Of a stretch of DNA of 64,000 bases, positions 28,529-38,567 are shown in pieces. The DNA lies in assembly GCF_000745425.1 (NCBI RefSeq), contig NZ_JQJH01000011.1, positions 89,862 through 153,861 on the forward strand, given 5' to 3'. A program made the position numbers and the translations under genes. Position 1 is the first letter of the stretch, and the number at the start of each line of letters is the position of its first letter. The notes beneath the pieces are model-generated. The model did not search any database and was not told the DNA's origin. It worked only from the letters and a program-made list of their open reading frames with translations. The DNA comes from Beijerinckia mobilis (GTDB lineage: Bacteria; Pseudomonadota; Alphaproteobacteria; Rhizobiales; Beijerinckiaceae).

Positions 28529-30565
28529 TTAAGCGTCATCCTCCGGAGAGAATTCATCCGGTGGAAATTGATCCTGAAAGACGACTTCCGCGTCCATATC
28601 CGGCGCGTCTTCGTCAAGCTGCGCGACCCGCTCAGAACCGATATGTTCCAGGTCTGCCTGTTCTGTACTCGCGGCCTCAGGCGGATTATGCGGCCGCACC
28701 GCCACGATTTGCGCACCGGGAAATTCGCTGAGGGCCCGGCGCACCAGGGGATCAGCCTCGATTCCGCGGCGTCGCTCGGCGGCCCGCTGCTCTTCCTGTT
28801 CCTTCAGGGTGAGACCACCAGCCTCATTGGTGACCGCCACCATCCAGCGCATGCCGGTCCATTCCTGCAACTTGCGCATGAGCGTTTGCGCCAATTGCGG
28901 CGAAGCCCCCGGTACGAGGGAAAATTCGATTGCTCCTTCCTCGAAGCGCACCAGGCGAACATCACGTTCAAGCGCCACTTTGAGTGCTATGTCCCGCTTC
29001 TCTCCGGCAAGCGCCACAAGAGCCGCGTAATTCTCGAGCCTCGGTCCCGCTACAACAGAACCGATCGGCGCGGCAACAGGCACAGCCATGGTGGTGACAG
29101 TGGCCGCAGCCCCATGCGCCCGTGACGGCGAAGCCGCCATGGATATCATCCCAGCCCCGGAATTCTGCGATCCCGCCCCGCCGATCATGGAACCTCCGGC
29201 GCCAATGCCTGCGCCTGCCGGAGAGTTTACACGCCCGGCCGAAGAGGGAGAAGCATTGGGCACAGCAGGATTTGTGTGCCCCTTGGCCAATTGCCGCAGA
29301 ACGGCATCGGGGGTCGGCAGATCGGCCGCAAACCCTAGCCGCACCAGCACCATATCGGCGGAGGCCAACGGACGCGGCGAATCCTTGAGTTCCTGCAGAC
29401 CCTTGGTCAGAATTTGCCAGGCCCGCGTCAGGGCCATGATGCTCAAACCTTCGGCCATGGCACCGCCCCGGCTCATTTCCTCGGGCGTCGCGGCGCCATC
29501 CGCAAGGCCGGGGCTGAGTTTCAGCCGCGTCACGAAATGCACGAATTCGGCGAGTTCGACGAGCACCTGCGCCGGATCGGCGCCGCAATCATGCAGCGCC
29601 TTGAGATCGGCAAGCGCCTTGGCCATGTCACCACGCATGACCGCCTCGAAGAGATCGATGATGCGGCCACGGTCCGCAAGGCCCAGCATCGCCTGAAGAT
29701 CGTCTGCCGTGATGGGATGAGAGGCCGGCGATGATTGCCCGGACGATGAATGCGCAAAAGATGATTGAGAATGCGCGATCGCCTGATCGAGCAGGGAAAG
29801 CGCGTCACGCACCGACCCTTCTGCGGCTCGTGCGATCAGGCCCAGGGCATCACGCTCGGCCGCGACCGTTTCCTTCGCGCAGACATTTGCTAGAAAATCG
29901 ACGAGCACATTGGGCTCGATGCGGCGCAGATCGAAACGCTGACAGCGCGAGCGCACAGTGATTGGCACCTTGTCGATCTCGGTCGTCGCGAAAATGAATT
30001 TGACGTGTTCAGGTGGCTCCTCGAGCGTCTTCAACAGGCCGTTGAAGGCCTGTTTCGAGAGCATATGCACCTCGTCAATAATATAGACCTTGTAGCGCGC
30101 CGAAACCGGACGATAACGCGCGCTTTCAATGATCTCGCGAATGTCATCGATACCTGTATGCGAGGCCGCGTCCATTTCGATGACATCGACATGACGGGAT
30201 TCGATGATCGCCTGACAATGGACGCCGAAACGGTCCATATGGATCGTCGGCTTTGTAACGCCCGGCGCGCCGTCTTCAGGCACCAATTCGTAATTGAAGG
30301 CGCGTGCGAGAATGCGCGCCGTCGTCGTCTTGCCGACACCGCGAACGCCGGTGAGAAGATAGGCCTGATGGATCCGGTCGAGATCGAAGGCATTCGACAG
30401 GGTGCGGACCATCGCTTCCTGGCCGATGAGATCCTCGAACCGGCAGGGCCGATATTTCCGGGCCAGCACCAGATAGGGTTTCGCCGCAGGTGTCGTTACC
30501 GCTGGCGGCGCTGAGATGGGGGCGGTGGAAGTCTCTGGCCCTTGTTGCATGCGCTCATCTTGCAT
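28529..30565 (-). CDS. dnaX: DNA polymerase III subunit tau/gamma
   Basis: Clamp-loader ATPase: YLVLARKYRPCRFEDLIGQE, Walker A LTGVRGVGKTTTARI, Walker B VYIIDEVHMLS and the sensor FIFATTEIDKVP. The zinc module that usually has four Cys has only one here (GVHCQAI); I understand this to be frequent in alphaproteobacteria, but I could not check it. A long Gly/Ala-rich linker follows, then a C-terminal tau domain. ATG at 30565 is chosen because it gives a normal-length leader; the frame runs to 30790 next to the SRP RNA gene, and ATG at 30550 is also possible. No slippery A-run was seen, so a separate gamma form is not predicted. Confidence 0.93.
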   Translation of the reverse strand: MQDERMQQGPETSTAPISAPPAVTTPAAKPYLVLARKYRPCRFEDLIGQEAMVRTLSNAFDLDRIHQAYLLTGVRGVGKTTTARILARAFNYELVPEDGAPGVTKPTIHMDRFGVHCQAIIESRHVDVIEMDAASHTGIDDIREIIESARYRPVSARYKVYIIDEVHMLSKQAFNGLLKTLEEPPEHVKFIFATTEIDKVPITVRSRCQRFDLRRIEPNVLVDFLANVCAKETVAAERDALGLIARAAEGSVRDALSLLDQAIAHSQSSFAHSSSGQSSPASHPITADDLQAMLGLADRGRIIDLFEAVMRGDMAKALADLKALHDCGADPAQVLVELAEFVHFVTRLKLSPGLADGAATPEEMSRGGAMAEGLSIMALTRAWQILTKGLQELKDSPRPLASADMVLVRLGFAADLPTPDAVLRQLAKGHTNPAVPNASPSSAGRVNSPAGAGIGAGGSMIGGAGSQNSGAGMISMAASPSRAHGAAATVTTMAVPVAAPIGSVVAGPRLENYAALVALAGEKRDIALKVALERDVRLVRFEEGAIEFSLVPGASPQLAQTLMRKLQEWTGMRWMVAVTNEAGGLTLKEQEEQRAAERRRGIEADPLVRRALSEFPGAQIVAVRPHNPPEAASTEQADLEHIGSERVAQLDEDAPDMDAEVVFQDQFPPDEFSPEDDA

Positions 30566-30808
30566 TGCGCCGGCCGTGCTCCGCCCAGTTGCCGCCCTCG
30601 TTGCGATGCGTCCATCCCCTTCGCCGCAAGACTTTAATCCCGTCACGCACGGCCCCACGCTTGCAAGCGGCGCGGCACGATGTGGAGGAATCCTCGCGGA
30701 ACGAGCGGCGGGCGTTCGGTCACGCTCCCGGAGGGGAAGCGACCTTTCGGAATGGTCCCTTTGGTCCCCTTGGCACTGAGCCAAAGGCACGGAACCGAAA
30801 GATCAGGT

Positions 30809-30902
30809 GGGAGGCTGGACAGAGACCCGCCCGGGCTCGTTAGGGCTGCTTCCTTCCGGACCTGACCCGGTTGGCGAGTGGAACGTCCACCGCCAACCTC
30901 CC
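30809..30902 (-). ncRNA. ffs: Signal recognition particle RNA, small bacterial (4.5S) type
   Basis: The minus strand contains the universal SRP domain IV: GGTCAGGTCCGGAAGGAAGC followed by AGCC. The ends pair as GGGAGGTTGG with CCAGCCTCCC, one G-U pair included, giving a closed hairpin of about 94 nt. It partners Ffh to target nascent membrane proteins. Its place just upstream of dnaX is conserved in alphaproteobacteria. The ends are set by the pairing and could be off by a few bases. Confidence 0.95.
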
Positions 30903-31103
30903 GAATCCTATTTGGACCGGCGGCGCGATTTTCGCAACCTCGGACATGAAATTTATCCCGGATTTCCTTGCCAGCAGCCAAACGCCATTGCGCTCCCGCC
31001 CTTGACGCTCCCGCCCCTGGGCCTGAAATTTTCTTTCGTTTCCTTTTGCCCGGAAAAGGCGGAAAATAGAACCAGCGAACAGTCCTGCCACGGAGGCGCG
31101 GTC

Positions 31104-32069
31104 ATGCCAGCCAATCTCCACGCGATTGACACCCTGCCTTCCGAACCTTCGGCCGAAACCGGCTTCGCGATCAACGGCCTCGACCGGCAGTCGGAACGCC
31201 GCGAGGATCCGGCCTTCATCCGCGAACTCCTCGGCCAGACGAGCACCCGGACGCTGGTCTTTTCCGGCGACATCCCGATCCTCAATCGCGACGGATTGCT
31301 GCACGACCCGACCTTCCTGCTCGCCGATGCGCAGCGGCTCGGCCCCGCCAGAGAAACGGCCTTTCTGGGTCTCGATGCGACAGGCACGGCGCTGTTCGCC
31401 ACGCTGATCGACAGTATGAGCGCCGAGACGCAGCAGGCGCGCGACGATCTCGCCATGATCGATCTGCGCACGCTCGCTTTGCAGGCGCTGCTGCCGCCAG
31501 CCGTGCTCGGCCGCCTCGCCCAGGCAAAAAGCCTGCTCGGCTGGCACGCTCGGCACCGGTTCTGCGCCAATTGCGGCGCCAGGACAGAGGTCTCTCTGTC
31601 GGGTTGGCGGCGGCATTGCCCGGCCTGCAGTGCCGCCCATTTTCCCCGTACCGATCCGGTCGTCATCATGCTGGTCGAACAGAGTGGCGATTGCCTGCTC
31701 GGACGCCAGCCCGGCTTTCCGCCGCGCATGGTCTCCTGCCTTGCGGGCTTCATGGAAGCGGGAGAGACCATCGAGGATGCCGTGCGCCGCGAAGTGCGTG
31801 AGGAAGCCGGCATCGGCATCGGCCGGGTCTCCTATTTCGCCTCCCAGCCATGGCCATTTCCGGCCTCATTGATGATCGGCTGTATCGCCGAGGCGCAGAG
31901 CCGCGATCTCACCATCGATCATGACGAACTCGAGACAGCCGGCTGGTATTCGCGCGCGGAGGTGATGAAAATGTTAGACGCGCCGGCCGAAGGGCCAATC
32001 GCACCGCCGAAACCCAGCATCGCCAATCTTCTGATGCGCAGCTGGGCCATGGGTCGCCTCTCCCTATAG
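31104..32069 (+). CDS. nudC: NADH pyrophosphatase NudC (NAD-capped RNA decapping type)
   Basis: A 321-residue Nudix hydrolase with three parts: an N-terminal domain, a Cys4 zinc ribbon (CANCGARTEVSLSGWRRHC and PACS) near residues 155-180, and the Nudix domain. The Nudix box is GFMEAGETIEDAVRREVREE followed by AGI, and the NudC-specific SQPWPFPASLM motif follows it. It hydrolyses NADH and removes NAD caps from RNA. ATG at 31104 follows GGAGGCGCG and is preferred over the longer frame that starts inside the SRP RNA region at 30807. Confidence 0.95.
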   Translation: MPANLHAIDTLPSEPSAETGFAINGLDRQSERREDPAFIRELLGQTSTRTLVFSGDIPILNRDGLLHDPTFLLADAQRLGPARETAFLGLDATGTALFATLIDSMSAETQQARDDLAMIDLRTLALQALLPPAVLGRLAQAKSLLGWHARHRFCANCGARTEVSLSGWRRHCPACSAAHFPRTDPVVIMLVEQSGDCLLGRQPGFPPRMVSCLAGFMEAGETIEDAVRREVREEAGIGIGRVSYFASQPWPFPASLMIGCIAEAQSRDLTIDHDELETAGWYSRAEVMKMLDAPAEGPIAPPKPSIANLLMRSWAMGRLSL

Positions 32070-32102
32070 GCTCAAGCCGCATTGGGGCAGAAGCGCCCCC
32101 GG

Positions 32103-33005
32103 TCAGCTTTCGATTGTCACATCCATCATCGCCATCAGGGCGGCAGCGATACGGCTTTCACAACGCCTTCCGTGGCGCAGCAGATAGAATGCGCGATCCG
32201 GCAATCGAAACCGCACGGGACACAACAGACCCGCCTCGAGACTCGCTGCGCAAACGGAGGCCGAGAGCGCGGTCGCTCCAAGCCCCGCCTCGACCGCCGC
32301 GCGGACCGCCTCATTGGACGGAAGTTCCATGGCGATCTTCATATCCTTCAACGGAATATCGAGTTGCGCCATGGCCTCTTCAAAGGCGAGCCTCGTCCCC
32401 GAGCCCTGCTCCCGCAGAACCCAGTCTCCGGCGAGAAGATCGGCATTGGTCAATGGCCCTGGCTTCGTTTCTCCGTTCTGCCAGGGATGATCGGGCCCGG
32501 TGACCAGAACCATCTGGTCGCGCGCGATGGGCCGGTAGACGAGGTCCTCGCTTTCGATCCTGCCTTCGACGAAACCAAGCTCGACGGCGCCGCCGGTAAT
32601 GCATTCGGCAACCTGCGCCGTATTGCCGATCGAAAGCGCGATTCTGATGCCGGGATAGGCCCGGCGAAAGGTCACGAGATGGCGGGGCAGCCAATAACTC
32701 GCAATGGTCTGGCTCGCCATGAGACTCAAAGTGCCGCGTTCGAGCCTGCCGAATGCGCTCAAGGTCAATTCCGCATGATCGACCTGAGCCAGGATCACCC
32801 GTGCCTCGACAAGCAGCGCGCGGCCCGCCTCGGTCAATTCGATACGCCGACCGACACGGTCGAAAAGCCGGGCGTCATGCCGCGTTTCGAGCGCAGAGAT
32901 CGCATGGCTCACCGCCGATTGCGCCAGATTCAGCGCCCGCGCCGCTTCGGTGACATGCTGTCGCTCCGCGACGGCCACGAAAATACGTAATTGTTCCAGG
33001 GTCAC
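32103..33005 (-). CDS. LysR-family transcriptional regulator
   Basis: A 300-residue LysR regulator: N-terminal winged helix-turn-helix (LEQLRIFVAVAERQHVTEAA, then NLAQSAVSHAISALE) and a periplasmic-binding-like effector domain. It is divergent from a TDT transporter gene and shares a 147-base AT-rich intergenic region with it. LysR regulators usually control a divergent neighbour, so it probably senses the anion or stress handled by that transporter. The effector cannot be told. Confidence 0.93.
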   Translation of the reverse strand: MTLEQLRIFVAVAERQHVTEAARALNLAQSAVSHAISALETRHDARLFDRVGRRIELTEAGRALLVEARVILAQVDHAELTLSAFGRLERGTLSLMASQTIASYWLPRHLVTFRRAYPGIRIALSIGNTAQVAECITGGAVELGFVEGRIESEDLVYRPIARDQMVLVTGPDHPWQNGETKPGPLTNADLLAGDWVLREQGSGTRLAFEEAMAQLDIPLKDMKIAMELPSNEAVRAAVEAGLGATALSASVCAASLEAGLLCPVRFRLPDRAFYLLRHGRRCESRIAAALMAMMDVTIES

Positions 33006-33152
33006 AGCGTATCAATCAATCTAAATATTCGATCGATCCAAGTATAATAATCTATTGGAATCATGATTTAAGCAAGGTCATCTTTCTCTGGCCGATGGAT
33101 TGGCGGGAAACCGCCTCGATCATCACCGGCGCCGTTCCGTCTCGCTCTCGGG
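33006..33152. promoter_or_regulatory. Shared control region between the LysR gene and the TDT transporter
   Basis: AT-rich relative to both genes. It includes the small palindrome ATCGATCGAT-like string (near 33030) and ATTGGAATCATGATT nearby, candidates for LysR T-N11-A sites. I cannot name a precise operator. Confidence 0.35.
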
Positions 33153-34304
33153 ATGCCAGTCATGACCTATACTCAAGCCCTCACCGATCCACCGGCCGTC
33201 ACCGTTCTCAGCGCGCCAGTCCCCGGAATCATCCGCAATTTCACGCCGAACTGGTTCACCGTCACCATGGGCACCGGCGTGCTTGCGCTCGTCCTCAACC
33301 AGTGTCCGCCCGGTTTTCCGGTTCTGCATCGGATCGCTATCGGTCTCTGGCTCGTCAATATCGGGCTTTTCGGCCTGTTCACCCTGCTCTACTCCGCCCG
33401 CTGGATGCTTTATTTTCACGAGGCGAAGCGGATTTTCCACCATCCGGTCATGTCGATGTTCTTCGGCGCCGTGCCCATGGGTCTTGCGACAATCATCAAT
33501 GGTTTCCTCGCTTTCGGCCCCGCACTGATCGGCGATCAGGCCGTCACGATCGCCGAAATTCTGTGGTGGATCGACGCCGCTCTGTCGCTCGCCTGCGGCA
33601 TCGCCATTCCCTATTTCATGTTCACGCGGCAGGAGCATGCCATCGAGAAGCTCACCGCCGTCTGGCTTTTACCGATCGTCGCCTGCGAAGTCGCCGCGGC
33701 CAGCGCCGGGCTGCTGGGGGGCGTGCTGCCAGCGTCCCGTAGCCTCGAAGTGCTGGTTCTTGGCTATGCGCTTTGGGCCTGTTCCGTCCCGCTGGCGATG
33801 AGCATTCTCGTGTTGCTCTACCTCCGCCTCGCCGTGCACAAGCTGCCCGAGCAATCACTCGGCGTGTCGGCCTGGCTGGCGCTCGGTCCGATCGGCACCG
33901 GCGCGCTCGGCCTCATCCTGCTCGGTGGCCATGCCCCCTCGGCCTTCGCCGCCCATGGTCTCTCCGATGTCGGCAAGGTCGCTTATGGAATGGGCATTCT
34001 CGGCGGTATTATTTTCTGGGGTTATGGCCTGTGGTGGCTCGCCCTGGCGGTCCTCAAAACCATCCGCTATCTGCGCGAGGGCCTGCCGTTCAACCTCGGC
34101 TGGTGGGGCTTCACCTTTCCGATCGGCGTCTATGCACTGGCAACCCTCGCGCTGGCACGGACGACCGGCCTCACCTTCTTTTCCGTGATCGGCATTGGTC
34201 TTTCCATCAGTCTCGCCATCTTCTGGTTGATCGTCGCGGTGCGCACACTCGAAGGCGCCTGGAAGAGAACTCTCTTCATCTCGCCCTGCCTCCAGAGCGC
34301 CTGA
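33153..34304 (+). CDS. TDT family transporter (TehA/SLAC1/sulfite exporter type)
   Basis: A 383-residue membrane protein of the tellurite-resistance/dicarboxylate transporter family. About ten hydrophobic segments start with IIRNFTPNWFTVTMGTGVLALV, a family hallmark; GFLAFGP and GYGLWWLALAVL also fit. Relatives export sulfite (Ssu1), transport malate (Mae1) or form anion channels (SLAC1). The divergent LysR regulator suggests an inducible exporter, perhaps of sulfite, which is inference. ATG at 33162 is an alternative start. Confidence 0.85.
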   Translation: MPVMTYTQALTDPPAVTVLSAPVPGIIRNFTPNWFTVTMGTGVLALVLNQCPPGFPVLHRIAIGLWLVNIGLFGLFTLLYSARWMLYFHEAKRIFHHPVMSMFFGAVPMGLATIINGFLAFGPALIGDQAVTIAEILWWIDAALSLACGIAIPYFMFTRQEHAIEKLTAVWLLPIVACEVAAASAGLLGGVLPASRSLEVLVLGYALWACSVPLAMSILVLLYLRLAVHKLPEQSLGVSAWLALGPIGTGALGLILLGGHAPSAFAAHGLSDVGKVAYGMGILGGIIFWGYGLWWLALAVLKTIRYLREGLPFNLGWWGFTFPIGVYALATLALARTTGLTFFSVIGIGLSISLAIFWLIVAVRTLEGAWKRTLFISPCLQSA

Positions 34305-34398
34305 AGCGAAAATTCGATGCGGGAAACGATAGGGGCCACAGCGCCCTTGGTATAAGACATCACCCGCAGCGGGAGCCTGTCCCGCGCCCAATTCCTCC

Positions 34399-35127
34399 AT
34401 GGACCAACAGACGATGAGCGAAGACAAGTCTTCAAGCGCCCTGGTTTTGTTTTCCGGCGGACAGGATTCCACTACCTGCCTCGCCTGGGCGCTCGACCGT
34501 TTCGCCAAGGTGGAGACGATCGGCTTTGCCTATGGGCAGCGCCATGCCATCGAACTCGACCAGCGCCAGATCCTGCGCGCCGCATTGCTGAAGAACTTTC
34601 CGGCCTGGGCGGAAAAACTCGGCGAGGATCATCTTCTTTCGCTCGACGTGCTTGCCGCCATCTCCCAATCCGCTTTGACCAGCGAAATGGCGATCGCCAT
34701 GGATGCCGATGGCCTGCCGAATACATTCGTGCCTGGACGCAACCTGATCTTTCTGACCTTCGCCGGCGCCGTCGCCTATCGGCGCGGGCTGAAACATATT
34801 ATCGGCGGTATGTGCGAGACTGATTTTTCCGGCTATCCCGATTGCCGCGACGATACGATCAAGGCCATGCAGCTCGCCCTCAATCTCGGCATGGACCGCC
34901 GTTTCATCCTCGATACACCGCTGATGTGGCTCGACAAGGCTGACACCTGGCGGCTCGCGGATACACTTGGCGGCCAAAAGCTCACCGATCTCATCATCGA
35001 GGAAACGCATACATGCTATCTCGGCGAGCGCGGCAGCCGTCATGCCTGGGGCTATGGCTGCGGTACCTGCCCCGCCTGTGACTTGCGCGCAAAGGGGTAT
35101 GCGGCCTGGCGCGGCGAACCGGTTTAA
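34399..35127 (+). CDS. queC: 7-cyano-7-deazaguanine synthase QueC
   Basis: A 242-residue PP-loop ATPase: [18 protein letters not shown] (SGGxDS motif), the zinc-binding Cys set near the end ([20 protein letters not shown] and PACDLR), and the conserved [11 protein letters not shown]. It converts 7-carboxy-7-deazaguanine to preQ0 for queuosine synthesis. It is a lone gene with no other que gene close by. A small GC hairpin (GCGGGA with TCCCGC) precedes it, but I see no convincing preQ1 riboswitch. Confidence 0.95.
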   Translation: MDQQTMSEDKSSSALVLFSGGQDSTTCLAWALDRFAKVETIGFAYGQRHAIELDQRQILRAALLKNFPAWAEKLGEDHLLSLDVLAAISQSALTSEMAIAMDADGLPNTFVPGRNLIFLTFAGAVAYRRGLKHIIGGMCETDFSGYPDCRDDTIKAMQLALNLGMDRRFILDTPLMWLDKADTWRLADTLGGQKLTDLIIEETHTCYLGERGSRHAWGYGCGTCPACDLRAKGYAAWRGEPV

Positions 35128-35403
35128 CGAGGCGATTTCCGGGGCAATGCGTGCCGACCGTATCGCAAAAACTGTTGCAAGATTTGCGGCCTATCCACCT
35201 GCATATGGCCGACCACGCTCCAAGTGAGGCTCACTGATCGCCGGAACCACCTTCGTCCATGACTTGACAATCATGGCTATGAATACCAATGACTTTAAGG
35301 AAACAAGCACGCCTTTCCTCAATCCTTAAGAGACTGCTCAATCATACTTAAATCCCCATCATAGAAATCATTTTGATCAATCCAAATCATTTCTGGGTAA
35401 GCT
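35128..35403. other. Gap after queC, entry into an AT-rich accessory stretch
   Basis: 275 bases without a gene. Composition shifts from GC-rich to AT-rich from about 35230 onward. No attachment site or direct repeat is evident. Confidence 0.35.
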
Positions 35404-35586
35404 TCAGGCATATTCAGCATGGTTGAAGAAATTCGGACATTCTTGTGGTTTGATCGCTTCAAAGAGCCCCCCGATCTTTTTCTCAACAGCCGGAATAGTG
35501 CGTTTCCCAGCTTTGCAAAGCAGAGCCTTCAGCTTCGTAAACATCACTTCAATCGGATTGAGATCGAAGCAAATAGGCAAGTAAAA
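35404..35586 (-). pseudogene. IS630-family transposase remnant (C-terminal end)
   Basis: About 60 residues that match the end of IS630 transposases: FDLNPIEVMFTKLKALLCKA, with the catalytic Glu in NPIE, followed by KKIGGLFEAI and the end PQECPNFFNHAEYA. The usual DDE residues upstream are missing and the frame breaks, so it is a fragment. It lies 30 bases before the DUF262 gene and suggests that this stretch was carried by or inserted next to mobile DNA. No complete terminal inverted repeats were found. Confidence 0.8.
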
Positions 35587-35615
35587 GGCCTTATTGAAAA
35601 AATCTCTACTTTCGA

Positions 35616-37721
35616 ATGAAAACTGAAATGAGCGACCAAATGACCACACAGCCGATGGTTAAGACTATCAGAGAACTTGTTAAGTTACGGTTGGCTGAAG
35701 ATAACTCTCAACGATTGTTAATGCCACCTATTCAGCGTTCATTGGTCTGGACCAATGAACAGATCATCAACTATTGGGATAGTCTTCTACGTGGATATCC
35801 CGCTGGAATGATGATGTATCATCATGTGATGGATGACATCCTAGAAGGACGCAATATAGAAGGAAGAACATCCAAAGCAGGCAAACGAGATTTACAGATC
35901 TTTGACGGCCAGCAACGCCTAGCCGCTATCATGCTGGGCTTTGCCAAAGGAGAACTTGCAAAAAATCGTAAGCTTTGGGTTGATCTTGGATCAACACCAA
36001 AGACAGCGAGCGGCTTAAAGTTTCAGTTACGTATAACGAGTACGGGCCAACCCTTTGGTTATAATCCGGATGCACCAAATCAGAAAGTTGAGCTGAGCAA
36101 ACGCCAAGAAAAATGGAAAAAATGGTTTCCAACAAACCCGGCGGATGTCTTTAGGACCGCAAATGGCAGTGATATAATTGATGCAGAATGCGCAATTCCT
36201 TTCTCAGAACTTTGCAACAAGCTCGAAGAAGAAGACAACTCGATTAGCATGTGGTTACAGGAAAAAGGAATATCAGATGATACAATCAATAAATTCGTAG
36301 TGGCCTTGCAAGGAGCCCTTGATAGAGCAGTTATTCTTCAGGAGGTCGACAGAAAGCTGGTCTCCGACCAGGAGGAATATATCCGCTTTTTCACGCGGAT
36401 AGGGCAAGGCGGCACACGTCTCTCCGACGACGAACTGACGTATTCAATGATCAAATGTCATCATCCGGAGATCCATGATCGGATGATCAACATCGCGCAA
36501 AGCAAGACAGGGCGTCTCGCTAGCGAAGTTGATCTGGCACTAGCATCTCTGCGTGTTGCAAGAACGATGAAGCGTTGGCATGATGCCAAGGAGTGGGAGG
36601 TGACTCCTCGCCCTCGCCCAAGTTCTATTGCCGATTTGCGTAATAGACCGGAGGTTCAAAATGAATTTTTTCATCTGGTTGGGATTGGGTTACAAAGCTC
36701 AAACATCGACACAAAACTGGAAATAGCACTTGCTAGTCTTCGCGAAGCACTGACAAATGACAAAGGCATAGAAGACAACAAAGATTTACCGCCTATTTTG
36801 TTAGCCCGCTTACCGCGTGAACTTGTTGATACGCTAATTCTGTTCACCGTAACACGTGGTGTAGACAAACCATGGGGAACTTCAGATCGCGACATCATGA
36901 GGGCCTTTGTGCTCTATTGGATGCTATTTATCCGAGACGAAGGAAAGGCTGCACGATATATTTTCGAACAGGTCGCCTTTCACCAATGGTCATTTACCAC
37001 GGAAGCCATTCGTAAGCTTATCCAGACTTACGAACGCGAGGGTATTGGATATTTTCTACCTCGGCCAGCCATGCTACCTAGTTTACGTCATGAAGTAGAA
37101 AAAGCTGATCATCATCTTCGTTCACCGGCTGATCGTTTTATCGTTAGCAACCGCGACAATGAACGAGAATTTAGCGAGGTATTACGCGTGCTTTCGACGA
37201 AGACTGAACTCATTAAACGCGCTTTAATGTGGCTCCAACGCGACTACCTTATGAAAAACTTTCCACATTACGACCCCACATCCGAACGCGATGAAGATCT
37301 GCCAATTGATCTTGATCACATCATTCCTCAAAAAGCATTTGGTTTCCATTGGGGTGAATGCACAGCCTATCTAGCGAAGGACGCAATTTCCGACAATTTT
37401 CGATGGAATCGTAGGCTTATTGGGGACTCACTAGGAAATTGTCGGTGGTTATCCGCTTCAGAAAACCGGAGTAAAGGCGCAGGCCCCAACGTGGCTACTA
37501 ATGATGCAATTGATAAAATACCAAACGATCTGATGTCAGACTATGACAAGTGGAATAATCTCATCCCAGAACAGCGAAAGAATCAACCGTGGACACTGAG
37601 TGATGTTGCTACCTTCCAGCGCCTCATTGATCTACGCACGCTCGCTATTTACGAAAAAATATTAACTGAAAGTGGGATTGAACTCCTGCTCTCAAACCAC
37701 GTCCCTGCCCCAATGCCCTGA
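35616..37721 (+). CDS. DUF262-HNH nuclease, GmrSD/SspE-like defence protein
   Basis: A 701-residue protein. The N-terminal DUF262 (ParB/Srx-like nuclease fold) shows LLMPPIQRSLVWTNEQIINY, then WDSLLRGYPAGMMMYH, and the motif IFDGQQRLAAIMLGF, which is the diagnostic DGQQR. The C-terminal half (about 555-640) carries an HNH-like motif, LPIDLDHIIPQKAFG and later NRRLIGDSLGNCRWLSASEN, as in DUF1524. Relatives include the type IV restriction enzyme GmrSD, BrxU and SspE, which cut modified DNA. It stands alone: no Ssp, BREX or methyltransferase gene is near. It is distinctly AT-rich. Starts at 35616 or 35628. Confidence 0.8.
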   Translation: MKTEMSDQMTTQPMVKTIRELVKLRLAEDNSQRLLMPPIQRSLVWTNEQIINYWDSLLRGYPAGMMMYHHVMDDILEGRNIEGRTSKAGKRDLQIFDGQQRLAAIMLGFAKGELAKNRKLWVDLGSTPKTASGLKFQLRITSTGQPFGYNPDAPNQKVELSKRQEKWKKWFPTNPADVFRTANGSDIIDAECAIPFSELCNKLEEEDNSISMWLQEKGISDDTINKFVVALQGALDRAVILQEVDRKLVSDQEEYIRFFTRIGQGGTRLSDDELTYSMIKCHHPEIHDRMINIAQSKTGRLASEVDLALASLRVARTMKRWHDAKEWEVTPRPRPSSIADLRNRPEVQNEFFHLVGIGLQSSNIDTKLEIALASLREALTNDKGIEDNKDLPPILLARLPRELVDTLILFTVTRGVDKPWGTSDRDIMRAFVLYWMLFIRDEGKAARYIFEQVAFHQWSFTTEAIRKLIQTYEREGIGYFLPRPAMLPSLRHEVEKADHHLRSPADRFIVSNRDNEREFSEVLRVLSTKTELIKRALMWLQRDYLMKNFPHYDPTSERDEDLPIDLDHIIPQKAFGFHWGECTAYLAKDAISDNFRWNRRLIGDSLGNCRWLSASENRSKGAGPNVATNDAIDKIPNDLMSDYDKWNNLIPEQRKNQPWTLSDVATFQRLIDLRTLAIYEKILTESGIELLLSNHVPAPMP

Positions 37722-38567
37722 TACAATTGTTAGGCAATCGCTTTGCAGCAACGAGCGTGTGGTATCGATAACGAGGATCATTTGCTCGATCCCAGTGGGG
37801 ACCATCAAACGAAAGAGTCCTATACATTATAGCTTATACTAAGTCTCATTAATCCCAACATGTTGGGATTAATGAGGTCGGGGGAAAGCCGCAGCCCCGC
37901 AGTCACGACAAGAGAGGCTTAAAGAGTCAGCTTATTGAGATTCGGTATTATCCTAATAACTTATGCTGCCTTCAACGGGTTCAAAACAGCTTATTCTATC
38001 TTCAAGGCGTACCGAATTTATTGGCTTTGAACTGCTTCCGAACTGTAGTCTCAAGCTCACTTAATTACTTTACATCGCAAGACGCATCACTTCTGCCAGA
38101 GGGAGGCGGTCAAGTGATTACATTTACCATCTCCCTATTTTCGGATCATGCACTGCTATTCACCAGCGTCTGAAAGTGCCAAAAGTCGACATTAATCGAA
38201 TCACTCTGCTCAAGCGTCTCAGACTCATCATCGCATCCAGCAAATCATACAGGTCGTCCATCCCATGTTTCCGCCAGAAGGAGATTCTCATCAAAAAATG
38301 ATCAAGAGGTGACATGTCGATGTCTAACAGATTCTACGGGCTGTTCTCAAATATCTGCACTATTCTTTACTTCAGACCGTTAATCATCATCATTGCATTA
38401 TCAGACGACAACCGGTTCCATAGCGATATATGAATTTATATCGGGCACTACGCCGAAAGCGAATTTCTGCCAGCGCCCTGTAACGGAATGGGGGCGACGC
38501 ACGAAGAATCTCATATGGCTATGCCAAAGCCATGACGCTGAAACAGCCCTTCCAGTAAGGAACCAGC
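37722..38567. other. Gap downstream of the DUF262 gene
   Basis: About 850 bases, AT-rich, with a few short frames and no recognisable gene. It contains the repeat copy at 37845. The GC-rich composition resumes at about 38450. Confidence 0.4.
37845..37915. repeat. Intergenic structured repeat, copy 3 (inverted orientation, decayed core)
   Basis: A perfect palindrome at 37845-37876, CTCATTAATCCCAACA with its complement, 16 bases on each side and no loop. It is followed by a CGG/CCG mini-hairpin and a core that has lost one arm (CCCCGCAGTCACGAC, compared with CCCCGCAGTCGCGGGG in copy 4). The leading ACTAAG matches the family flank ACCAAG. Confidence 0.6.

Noticed and set aside
34305..34398. preQ1 riboswitch upstream of queC
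   Set aside because: Only a short GC hairpin is present; the conserved preQ1 aptamer strings are not visible.
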